A DNA stretch of 64,000 nucleotides from an uncultured Acidobacteriota bacterium (GTDB lineage: Bacteria; Acidobacteriota; UBA6911; CAINFC01). The notes beneath the pieces are model-generated. The model was not told the DNA's origin. It was given only the letters and a program-made list of their open reading frames with translations, and did not search any database. Shown here one piece after another: positions 50,164 to 57,769 of the stretch; position 1 is the first letter of the stretch; each line of letters opens with the position of its first letter. The DNA lies in NCBI GenBank assembly GCA_903847975.1, contig CAINFC010000006.1:62001-126000 (forward strand). The letters are read 5' to 3'. The position numbers were made by a program, and so were the translations under genes.

Positions 50164-52001
50164 CGGCGCAGTACTCCTTCTCTTTGTTTGATTGTGGCGA
50201 CCAGCTGGTTGAAAGAATTGATGGAGGTGTAGAGGCCCAGGAAACGGTCCAGTACGGAGGCGAACAGAAACAGGCTGCTGCCGGCATACTGCTCCTCGTC
50301 GAACTCGATGGTGGTTTCCACCCCCCGCAGCAGCCCGCTGCCGATCGGCGAGCCGGTCTGCCGCACCACGCGGCGGCTGTCCACGCGGGTGATACCCTGA
50401 ATCTGCTTGCGCACCGCGCTGGATTCCGTGAAATCGTACAGCAACAGAATTTCCTGCAAGGCTTCCGGTGAGCCCTTGTGCCGGCCGTCCACCAGGGAGA
50501 GGTAATTGAGCGACAGGTGGGAAATGAGCCGCCAGTGCGCGCTCTGCCGAAGCGGCGGGCGGACGGTACCGGTCGGCTTTTTCAGGCAGCGGATCCGGGA
50601 CAGGCTTCGTATTCCCTCCACCTCAAAATCGCCATCCCTTCCGCCAAAAGGAAGTTTTCCGGGAAGGTCCCGGTTGGTGCAGGTAATTTGAACGGTGACC
50701 CCTTCGGCGGCCGGAACCTGCGGTCTGAAATTTAGATCCACAAACGACAGATACACTTCCGTGCCCGGGTCTTCCTTGCGGGCCGAAGGGCGGCGGGAAG
50801 AGTACCAGTAGGGTCGGTCGCGGTCGCGCTGCGATCCGTGCTCCGCGGAGTAAAAGGGTTGAAAGGAACGCGTTTCCTTGAGAAACGGATCCGTGGCCTG
50901 CACCCCGTCCACGCTGTATATTTCCGTGGCCATCTGCCGGTGGACGTCCGGAACCAGATGGTATTCGCTCTGCTGCTGCGTCAGGGCGATCGGCTCGGCG
51001 ACTTTTTGAAAAAGGTTTACAATCGGAGTGCATCCCAGTTGAAAGGTGCCGGCATCCACATTCGGTCGTTGGGATATACCTCCGGCCAGATGAATCAGAA
51101 TTTCGAATTGGTCCCCGAAGCCGGCCCGGTGGGCCTCTTCGAGTCCGCCAATCTCCAGGAAATAAAATTTTTCTGGAAAGGCAAAATACTCGGAGAGCAG
51201 CGCATACCCGCGGAAAGACCGCGGAGAGTAAGGTAGAAGCGCTTCCTCCGGGGAAAACCCCACGGGCCGAAGGCAGGTGGCCGGAAGAGAGAGGGGCGGT
51301 GGCAGCGGAGCGGAGGCCGGCAGGCGCGAAGAGCGTAAGGGGCGCAGCTCCACCCGGAGGGCGTGATTGAAGATCAGGGCGTACAGAGGACAGACAATCT
51401 GCGGCTCTCCGTTGAGAAAAAACCGGAGGCTTTCTATGGGCCGGGCCTCTTTCCCTTCACCGCAGTTCAACTTGGACAGCGCGGTTTCATTCTGGCATTG
51501 CAGCCGGAGGCGCAGTACCATTTCCGGAGGGCGGAGTCCCCGTTCCTGCCGCTCCGGCGTTTCCAGCGAGGCAGAGAGGACTTCGATCGGCCAAAGGATC
51601 ATCGGGAAGCAGGTTCGAAAGCGGCAGGGTGTTCCCTGGATCGGCTTGGAGTACAGGATGGTACCGCGCTTTATATCATAGCCGGAGGCGATCTTTCCCT
51701 GCGTCGGATCCAGCGCGAACTGGACGATGGAAAGGGAGGGAATCGGCGCCAGATAGTGCGGGTAAAGAACGTTCAGCAGGGACTCGGTAATCTGCGGGAA
51801 CTCGTCGTCCAGCTTCAGATGAATGCGGGCCGCCAGAAAAGCGAACGACTCGATCAGCCGTTCGACGTGAGGATCCTCGCACTGGTCCGGCTCCAGCATG
51901 AGTCTTCCTGCCACTTTGGGGTACTTAGCGGCAAACTCCTCTCCCAGGCGGCGAAGATAAGTCAACTCCCGTTCGTAGTATTCCAGCAGCTGATCGCGCA
52001 T
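50127..52001 (-). CDS. tssF: T6SS baseplate protein TssF (ImpG/VasA)
   Basis: This 624-residue protein starts at ATG 52001, sharing one base with the tssE stop (TAATG). Typical TssF marks are the opening YYERELTYLRRLGEEFA, KVAGRLMLEPDQCEDPHVERL, and FPQITESLLNVLYPHYLAP, followed by later segments such as FYSAEHGSQ and the final SFNQLVATIKQREGVLRRWP. It is the core baseplate wedge component around the VgrG hub. Confidence 0.95.
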   Translation of the reverse strand: MRDQLLEYYERELTYLRRLGEEFAAKYPKVAGRLMLEPDQCEDPHVERLIESFAFLAARIHLKLDDEFPQITESLLNVLYPHYLAPIPSLSIVQFALDPTQGKIASGYDIKRGTILYSKPIQGTPCRFRTCFPMILWPIEVLSASLETPERQERGLRPPEMVLRLRLQCQNETALSKLNCGEGKEARPIESLRFFLNGEPQIVCPLYALIFNHALRVELRPLRSSRLPASAPLPPPLSLPATCLRPVGFSPEEALLPYSPRSFRGYALLSEYFAFPEKFYFLEIGGLEEAHRAGFGDQFEILIHLAGGISQRPNVDAGTFQLGCTPIVNLFQKVAEPIALTQQQSEYHLVPDVHRQMATEIYSVDGVQATDPFLKETRSFQPFYSAEHGSQRDRDRPYWYSSRRPSARKEDPGTEVYLSFVDLNFRPQVPAAEGVTVQITCTNRDLPGKLPFGGRDGDFEVEGIRSLSRIRCLKKPTGTVRPPLRQSAHWRLISHLSLNYLSLVDGRHKGSPEALQEILLLYDFTESSAVRKQIQGITRVDSRRVVRQTGSPIGSGLLRGVETTIEFDEEQYAGSSLFLFASVLDRFLGLYTSINSFNQLVATIKQREGVLRRWPPRAGEQNLL

Positions 52002-52486
52002 TACTTTTCCTTCAGCGTATACTCCCCCCGGCCGATTTGCATGGTGGTGTCAAAGGTGACCGGCTCGGGTGCCGGATCCACTTTCAGTCGGGCATCGATC
52101 CGGAATTTCAACAGCCGGCTCGCATCCTCGGAGGGCTCCAACGAAACGGATACGTTCTCCAGGCGAGGTTCAAAGGTTACGATTACGCTTTCGATCGCCC
52201 GGCGCAGCCGGCTTTTATCGGCTGGGCTTCTCACCCCGATATGGGTGAAGTCCGGCAAGCCGTAAGCGGCGACCGAGGTCTGCAGCTCCTTGCAACCCGG
52301 CGGAATCTCGTCGGCGAAACGCCGGGTGTTGAGGAGCCATTCGAGATCGCGGCATACGGCCTGTTTCATCTGTCGTAGCCCGCTGGCCCGCGAAGCCGGC
52401 GCCTCCTGGCGAAGTTCCGGCTCGCGGTCGATCAGCCGGTCGAGGACCGACAGCGTGATTCGTACCTGATCCTCCAGGTAGGGCAT
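52001..52486 (-). CDS. tssE: T6SS baseplate protein TssE (gp25-like)
   Basis: This 161-residue protein belongs to the GPW/gp25 family. Visible are VRITLSVLDRLIDREP at the N-terminus, a RDLEWLLNTRR segment, and the gp25 core around VRSPADKSRLRRAIESVI and FEPRL, matching the family's R-x-x-IExxIxxFEPRL motif. It initiates sheath polymerisation from the baseplate. It lies six bases after the hcp stop and shares a stop/start junction with tssF. Confidence 0.93.
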   Translation of the reverse strand: MPYLEDQVRITLSVLDRLIDREPELRQEAPASRASGLRQMKQAVCRDLEWLLNTRRFADEIPPGCKELQTSVAAYGLPDFTHIGVRSPADKSRLRRAIESVIVTFEPRLENVSVSLEPSEDASRLLKFRIDARLKVDPAPEPVTFDTTMQIGRGEYTLKEK

Positions 52487-52492
52487 TGCCGG

Positions 52493-52984
52493 CTATACCT
52501 TTTTATTGGCCTTCAGATCCCAGCCGGCCGCCACATCCCCTTTCGCTTTTCCGGTAGACGGATCGGTGGAAGTGTATTTCAGCTCCACTTTCCCGTAGGT
52601 CATTTCCACCTGCTCTTTGGGAAGCTCATTGCCTGTGGTATGCCCCACCGGCTCGTAGCTGGTGATCATCACATCGGAGAACTTGTATTCCATGTACTTC
52701 ACCTTGTCGCCTCCGGCGCGGCAGAGTTCGAACAGCGCGGTTTTAAAAACTTCCCCGGTGGCGCAGGCAATGGCCAGCTTGGGGGAAGCTTTGTCGATCA
52801 GCTTGGTGATCGAAAAATCCTTGAAGTCGGCCCGTTCCGAAGAACGCGAACCGGCGGTGCTGGCCACGGACTTCGGCTGGTGAACTCCCCAGCTGAAAGA
52901 AAGCACTTCAATCCAGTCCTTGTGCTTGTCGTCGGTGCTCTCACCGGGAATTCCTTCGATTTTCAGATACGCATCGAAAGCCAT
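52493..52984 (-). CDS. hcp: T6SS tube protein Hcp (TssD)
   Basis: This 163-residue Hcp1-family protein starts at ATG 52984 with AAGGAG upstream. It shows the Hcp opening AFDAYLKIEGIPGES, WIEVLSFSWGVHQP, a central ISKLIDKASP-like stretch (ITKLIDKASP) and the late YTSTDPSTGKAKGD tail. Hcp hexamers stack into the inner tube propelled by sheath contraction. It follows tssC by 160 bases, the longest gap in the cluster, where a hairpin may permit separate control, as expected for an abundantly needed component. Confidence 0.95.
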   Translation of the reverse strand: MAFDAYLKIEGIPGESTDDKHKDWIEVLSFSWGVHQPKSVASTAGSRSSERADFKDFSITKLIDKASPKLAIACATGEVFKTALFELCRAGGDKVKYMEYKFSDVMITSYEPVGHTTGNELPKEQVEMTYGKVELKYTSTDPSTGKAKGDVAAGWDLKANKKV

Positions 52985-53091
52985 ACGTTTTCTCCTTGAT
53001 TGTGAAAAAAGAGCAGCTCTCCTGTGTAAGGCGAGGAGATTCCGCTCGGTATTAATAATCCTTCCACTCGCTCTTGAATCTCCTGGGACGC

Positions 53092-53119
53092 CGCCCCCTC
53101 CGGTCCCTCCCGAGGGGCG
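53092..53119 (-). other. GC-rich hairpin between tssC and hcp
   Basis: CGCCCCCTC (53092-53100) can pair with GAGGGGCG (53112-53119) around an 11-base loop, with one bulge. No T-run follows, so it is not a standard terminator. It could be a processing or stability element ahead of hcp. Confidence 0.35.
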
Positions 53120-53143
53120 CGGAGACCGCTGGCCGGCCGCTAC

Positions 53144-54634
53144 CTACTTTTGGGCGGAGGGCGGCAACTCCGCAACCAGACGCAGCGATACGCTCAGTTC
53201 GTCCAGCTGGAAATGCGGCTTGAGAAAGGCAATCGCCTTGTAGACCCCCGGCTTGCCGGCGACGTCCATCACCTCGATGCGCCCTTCGCGCAAGGGGTAC
53301 TGCGCCTTGATTTCCTGTCCGGCGTCGTCATCCAGCAGGATGTATTTGCTGATCCATTGATTCAGGTAATCTTCACAGTTTTTACGGGACATGAAGGAAC
53401 CGATCTTATCGCGCATCATGGCCTTGAGGTAATGCGCAAACCGGCAGATGGCGAAGGTGTACTGCAGCTGCGAGGACAACCGGGCATTGGCGTTGGCGAA
53501 ATCACTGTCGTATTTCTTGGCTTTGTTTACCGACTGCGTACCGAAAAATGCGGCGTAGTCCGTATTTTTGCAGTGCACCAGGGGAATGAAGCCCAGGTCG
53601 GAGAGCTCTTTCTCCCTACGTTCGGTGATGGCAATTTCCGTCGGACATTTGAGGGCTACATCGCCTTCATCGGTTTTGAAGGTGTGCGTGGGGAGTCCCT
53701 CCACCAGACCTCCGCCTTCCACTCCGCGTATGGCGGCGCACCATTGGTACTTGGAAAAGGCGCTGGTCAGGCAGGAGCCCAGGGAATAGGCGGCATTGCC
53801 CCAAAGGTATTTGTGGTGGTCCCGCCCGTCCACATCCTCCTCAAACTGAAAGGTTTCTGTCGGGGAGGTTTCCTTGCCGTAAGGAAGGCGCATCAGGGTG
53901 CTGGGCACACAGAGCCCCACATAACGGCTGTCGTCGGATTCCCGGAAGGAGCGCCATTTGGCAAACTCCAGCCGCTCGAAGATCTTGGCCAGATCCCGGA
54001 CTTCGGTCATTTCCGTGAAGCTGTTCCACCCGAACATCTGCGGCGAGGCAGCGGAAAGGAAGGGAGCGTTGGCCGCGGCGGCCACGTTGGAAATCTTTTC
54101 CAGCAGGCTGATGTCTTCCGGGTGGTTGGTAAACTGAAAGTCGCCGATCATGCAGGCGAACGGAGAGCCGCCGAAGGTGCCGTACTCCTCTTCGTAAATC
54201 TTCTTGAAGAGCGCCGACTGGTCAAATTCCGGAGCCCGCTCCATATCCTTGAGCAGCTCCTTTTTCGTGGCGTTCATCACCCGGATCTTCATCATGCTGC
54301 CGGTTTCGCTGGAAAAAACCATCTGGTGCAATCCGCGCCAGGAGGCTTCCAGCTTCTGGAACTCCTCATGATGCATGATTTCATTCAGCTGCGCGCTGAG
54401 GTAGCGGTCGATCTGGGCAATGCGGGCCTTGATGGTCGCCTCCACATTTCTGCCGATGACCGCCTCTCCCTGCATGACCGCCTGCACAAACTCCGAGACC
54501 ATGTCTTTGGCACGATCGGTTTGGCTGGCATCCTTAGCCAGCCGGCCTTCCTCCAGGATCCGGGAGAGAATGCCCGATTCCTGCTTTTCCTCCTGCTGGA
54601 CCAATTGCTGTTTTTCGTTGAGCGGCTGGTTCAT
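53144..54634 (-). CDS. tssC: T6SS sheath large subunit TssC (VipB/EvpB)
   Basis: This 496-residue protein starts at ATG 54634 behind AAGGAG. TssC marks include the IDRYLSAQLNEIMHHEEFQ region, LEASWRGLHQMV, GSPFACMIGDFQF, the central LCVPSTLMRLPYG, and RFAHYLKAMMRDKIGSFM with the conserved NCEDYLNQWI following. With TssB it forms the contractile sheath and its C-terminal region is the ClpV-accessible part. It lies five bases after tssB. Confidence 0.96.
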   Translation of the reverse strand: MNQPLNEKQQLVQQEEKQESGILSRILEEGRLAKDASQTDRAKDMVSEFVQAVMQGEAVIGRNVEATIKARIAQIDRYLSAQLNEIMHHEEFQKLEASWRGLHQMVFSSETGSMMKIRVMNATKKELLKDMERAPEFDQSALFKKIYEEEYGTFGGSPFACMIGDFQFTNHPEDISLLEKISNVAAAANAPFLSAASPQMFGWNSFTEMTEVRDLAKIFERLEFAKWRSFRESDDSRYVGLCVPSTLMRLPYGKETSPTETFQFEEDVDGRDHHKYLWGNAAYSLGSCLTSAFSKYQWCAAIRGVEGGGLVEGLPTHTFKTDEGDVALKCPTEIAITERREKELSDLGFIPLVHCKNTDYAAFFGTQSVNKAKKYDSDFANANARLSSQLQYTFAICRFAHYLKAMMRDKIGSFMSRKNCEDYLNQWISKYILLDDDAGQEIKAQYPLREGRIEVMDVAGKPGVYKAIAFLKPHFQLDELSVSLRLVAELPPSAQK

Positions 54635-54639
54635 GGTTC

Positions 54640-55173
54640 TTACTCCTTATTTTCTTCCGGTTTTTTTTCGCTTTCCAGGCCCAGCGACCGGCTGAGCTCC
54701 TGCTGCGTGCCGGTGTTCTGGAGAATGTCCTGCAGCAACTCTTCCAATTTGTCGTTGCCGTCCATTTTGGAAGCCAAATCGGAAAGCTTCTGCCGGGCCT
54801 CCACCAGCTTGCGCAACGGTTCTACCTGCTGCACCAGCTGGTCGGGCTCGAAATCCTCCATCCTGTTGAACTTCAGTTCCACACCCATTTTGCTGTCGTC
54901 CCCGGTCAGCTTGTTGTCCACCCGCAGGGTCAGCCGGGGCTTCATGCCGGACAGGACCTGATCGAAATTGTCGCGATCGATCTCGATAAACTTCCGCTCC
55001 TTCAGCCGCGGCAGCGGGGTTTCCGGCTTACCCGAGAAGTCACCCATGACACCGACCACAAAGGGCAATTCCTTGACTTCGATGGCCCCGCCCACTTCCA
55101 CATCGTAGGTGATGTGCACCCGGGGAGGTCGAACACGGCCCAGCTTCTGTTGAATACTTTCTTTTTTTGGCAT
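54640..55173 (-). CDS. tssB: T6SS sheath small subunit TssB (VipA)
   Basis: This 177-residue protein starts at ATG 55173 behind AAAGGAGAG. It has the TssB opening QQKLGRVRPPRVHITYDVE, LPFVVGVMGDFSG, KERKFIEIDRDNFDQVL, and the later RKLVEARQKLSDLASKMDG with a Glu-rich C-terminal helix, the ClpV-responsive part of the sheath. Length is typical. Confidence 0.96.
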   Translation of the reverse strand: MPKKESIQQKLGRVRPPRVHITYDVEVGGAIEVKELPFVVGVMGDFSGKPETPLPRLKERKFIEIDRDNFDQVLSGMKPRLTLRVDNKLTGDDSKMGVELKFNRMEDFEPDQLVQQVEPLRKLVEARQKLSDLASKMDGNDKLEELLQDILQNTGTQQELSRSLGLESEKKPEENKE

Positions 55174-55197
55174 AAGCGCCTCTCCTTTGTATGGTAA

Positions 55198-56313
55198 TTA
55201 CGAATTGGAATCTACATCTTTAATTCCCAGGGTTTCCCGCAGACTGGAAAGCACCGCGGAATCCTTGATGACGTCTTCGAGCCATTGCGCAAGGGGCATT
55301 TGCCCCCAGTGTACCGCCCTCTGAACCAGATAGGAAACCGGACTGTGCGGCTCGGTAGCCCGGAAGAATTCGGCTATTTCCGCAAGGCGGCGCAGCGCCT
55401 CCCCCCGGGAGGCGATTTCCCCCGAAAAGTGGACTTGCGGCCTTGGCCCGACCGGTGGTTCCGAACCGGTGGTCGGCACCGGACCCTGGTTCACGATGGG
55501 AGCGGATCCGGCCGGCTGCTTCTCCTTTTTGATCCGCTCCACCAGACTGCCTATTTCTTCCAGGGCCTTTTTCAGCTCGCCCAGGCCCGGTGTCTGGCGT
55601 CCGAACCTCTGATCCATCCATCCGTCCAGTTTGTGGAATTCCTCTTCGCACTGCCGGATCGCCTCGTACAGTCCCTCATAAAAGTGAAGCGGGGATCGAT
55701 TTTTGGCCGCGCGCCACTGTTCTCCGTGAATCTTTTTTTCCTGGACGGCCTGCTCCCTCAGCTGGTTCACTTTATAGAGCTCTTCGGCGCCGAGCGCTTC
55801 CGGTTTTTCAGGAATATCGAACTGCTTGCTTTCCTCCCATTGAAGAAAGTTGTAGTTGTCGCCGCTGGGAAGGGCGGTCAGCTTGATCTCCTTGATCGCC
55901 AAGGACGTCTGCCGGCTGACCCAGGTCATCAGATTCGCACGGGCCTCCAGATCGTCTTCGTCCGGCAAGGGATAAAAGCAGTCCCAGAAGACTTCGTGAA
56001 AACCGCAGAGCAGTTGCAGCGCTTCCTTTAATCCCTGAAACTGGCGCAGCTTCACCAGGGCTTCCGACAGCCAGGCGGCGATCTGCAAATCCTTGGTTTT
56101 CCCGCTTAGGGCCTCCACGGCCAGGCGGTACACCTGGTTCCAATCGGCCGCTTTGATTTCCCGAACTCCTTCCGGCTCGATGGACACCTCGCTCCTCCGC
56201 GCTTCGCGGATCAGGTCATAGGGGCCGGAATGCTTGAGATCCGCACCCGCGGGGTTTTCGCCGGGGAAGGGAAGAAGAATGGTTTCGATATCCAGACTGC
56301 CATTTGCATTCAT
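55198..56313 (-). CDS. tssA: T6SS baseplate/sheath-cap protein TssA (ImpA N-terminal family)
   Basis: This 371-residue protein is read from ATG 56313, which has GGAGGA upstream and overlaps the amidase stop (ATGA). The ImpA domain lies at the N-terminus: PFPGENPAGADLKHSG, VYRLAVEALSGKTKDLQIAAW (a split motif of helices) and VFWDCFYPLPDEDD are strong marks. The C-terminal part (about 250-371) contains a linker with PVG repeats and a helical domain ending in PVSYLVQRAVHWGQMPLAQWL. TssA organises baseplate docking and sheath growth. Confidence 0.93.
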   Translation of the reverse strand: MNANGSLDIETILLPFPGENPAGADLKHSGPYDLIREARRSEVSIEPEGVREIKAADWNQVYRLAVEALSGKTKDLQIAAWLSEALVKLRQFQGLKEALQLLCGFHEVFWDCFYPLPDEDDLEARANLMTWVSRQTSLAIKEIKLTALPSGDNYNFLQWEESKQFDIPEKPEALGAEELYKVNQLREQAVQEKKIHGEQWRAAKNRSPLHFYEGLYEAIRQCEEEFHKLDGWMDQRFGRQTPGLGELKKALEEIGSLVERIKKEKQPAGSAPIVNQGPVPTTGSEPPVGPRPQVHFSGEIASRGEALRRLAEIAEFFRATEPHSPVSYLVQRAVHWGQMPLAQWLEDVIKDSAVLSSLRETLGIKDVDSNS

Positions 56314-56909
56314 GTCGGTAAGTCCTCCGGAACGGGAAACCCCTGCAGCCAGCGCATTCCCAGAACGCGCTCCCGAGCATAAGGCCTTATGCTGACCGCG
56401 TCCTGCTGATTGCCGCCGAGCAGCAGCAGTTGATCCTCCAGCAGCTTTACAAAAAAACCCACATGGCCCAGGGGAGAGTCCGCGCGGCCGCGCCACAGCA
56501 CGACCACGCAGCCGTAAACCGGAAAGTTCAAAGACACTCCCCCCCAGCCCAGCCAGGAGCGCGCGTCGGCTCGGGAAGTGCCGGGGAAGCCGGCCATGCG
56601 CATGCACCAGTTAACGAACGCCGAACACCAGGGAGTCTCATCCGCGGAGCGACCCAGGCCCGTGGCCCGCAGATAAGCCTCCACATTGACGGTCCGGCCC
56701 CGTGCGGATATCTCGCGGATTCCGTACTCGCGCAGGGCAAACTCCATCCATGGGAACGGCGAGAAATCCGTGGGGAGAAAAAGCTCATTTTTTCCTTTTT
56801 CCCCCGCATCCGGACCGGCCCAAAGGCCGGCATAAGCCCCAGCGCCCAGGCGCAGAAAATCGCTGCGAGCCAAAGTCGTTCGGGAATGGGGAGGGGTCGG
56901 TCCGGGCAT
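56310..56909 (-). CDS. Cys-His peptidoglycan amidase-like protein (TIGR02594/CHAP-like) embedded in the T6SS operon
   Basis: This 199-residue protein has the NlpC/P60-CHAP-like pattern: C95 in TPWCSAFVNWC, H149 in SPLGHVGFF and N167 in LLGGNQQD, the classical catalytic order. It aligns by eye with the TIGR02594 family of cell-wall amidases. An N-terminal stretch (about 15-32: SDFLRLGAGAYAGL) resembles an export signal without the twin Arg. Two roles are possible: a T6SS effector injected into prey, or a self-directed enzyme opening peptidoglycan for the trans-envelope complex, analogous to TagX in Acinetobacter. The embedded position, export-like N-terminus and no visible adjacent immunity gene favour the second (inference). 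It overlaps tssA by 4 bases. Confidence 0.75.
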   Translation of the reverse strand: MPGPTPPHSRTTLARSDFLRLGAGAYAGLWAGPDAGEKGKNELFLPTDFSPFPWMEFALREYGIREISARGRTVNVEAYLRATGLGRSADETPWCSAFVNWCMRMAGFPGTSRADARSWLGWGGVSLNFPVYGCVVVLWRGRADSPLGHVGFFVKLLEDQLLLLGGNQQDAVSIRPYARERVLGMRWLQGFPVPEDLPT

Positions 56910-56933
56910 ATCGAGTTTCCGCCGCAGGAAAGC

Positions 56934-57749
56934 TTATCTCTTCTCCTGTGCCTCGCTGGGACCTTCCTCAAACTGCAGGGACCGGCATTCCAGGAGAGAA
57001 ACTTCTTCCTGGTCCATTTGAAACACCCGCAATCCCAGGGGGAAGCAGATGGCGTCGGAAGGCCCCTGCCAGTCGGTCATTCGGCCGAGCTGCACCGGAG
57101 GATTGTCGCTTCGCCCGCTGCCCGGATAAAGGGAGAAAAGAAATACTTCTCCGACCGCTCCATCCCGGGATTGGATGCGGGCAGGGATCCACAGAAGATC
57201 GCGCAGGTGCCGCGGCGGTGTTACCTCCAGGCAGAGGATCTGCTCCCATGGAACCCAGGTGTACTTGTCGTGAACCACGACTTCCAGAACAGACCCCATC
57301 CCGTCGTGAACGTCGCGAAAATCGGAAAAAGGATTTCCATCCCGAAGGCCTCGCAGGGCCGGGCGATCTTCCTCGGCCTTTGCCAAAAGCCGCCCCGCGT
57401 CTTCCATTTCTCCGGAACGGACTTTATCGATCCCGGCCAGAAGCTGATCCACGTAATCCGGTGGCTCGCGGAGAAAATGAGGAGCGGTGCCATGCGAAAA
57501 AAGCAGCTGTCGGGATTTTTCGGCGGCCAGGATGTTCCGGTACACCTGAATACCGAAATGACGGCTGGCATCCGTCTGCATCAGAACCTGAAGCTGCTTT
57601 TCCGCACGATCCCACTCCGCGCACAGACTGAGCAGCTCAAAGAGGGTGATTCGGCAGGCCGGTTGCATGGGATTGGCCTTTACTTCACGGGTGGCCTGTT
57701 CGACGGCGGCCTTCAAGTCGCCGGCTTGGATCAGCTGTTGTATATCCAT
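56934..57749 (-). CDS. tagJ: T6SS accessory protein TagJ/ImpE
   Basis: This 271-residue protein matches the ImpE family. A TPR-like N-terminal helical region (DLKAAVEQATREVKANP, RITLFELLSLCAEWDRAEKQL split) leads to a C-terminal domain with VHDKYTWVPWEQI, LLWIPARI and GEVFLFSLYPGS, each typical of ImpE. In Pseudomonas TagJ binds the TssB sheath helix and modulates ClpV recruitment; a similar role is inferred. It follows tssM by 20 bases. Confidence 0.88.
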   Translation of the reverse strand: MDIQQLIQAGDLKAAVEQATREVKANPMQPACRITLFELLSLCAEWDRAEKQLQVLMQTDASRHFGIQVYRNILAAEKSRQLLFSHGTAPHFLREPPDYVDQLLAGIDKVRSGEMEDAGRLLAKAEEDRPALRGLRDGNPFSDFRDVHDGMGSVLEVVVHDKYTWVPWEQILCLEVTPPRHLRDLLWIPARIQSRDGAVGEVFLFSLYPGSGRSDNPPVQLGRMTDWQGPSDAICFPLGLRVFQMDQEEVSLLECRSLQFEEGPSEAQEKR

Positions 57750-57769
57750 AGCATTCTGTTCCTATCGCG

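Noticed and set aside
53150-54961. Plus-strand open frame of about 600 codons across tssC and tssB
   Set aside because: It is antisense to two conserved sheath genes and spans their junction.
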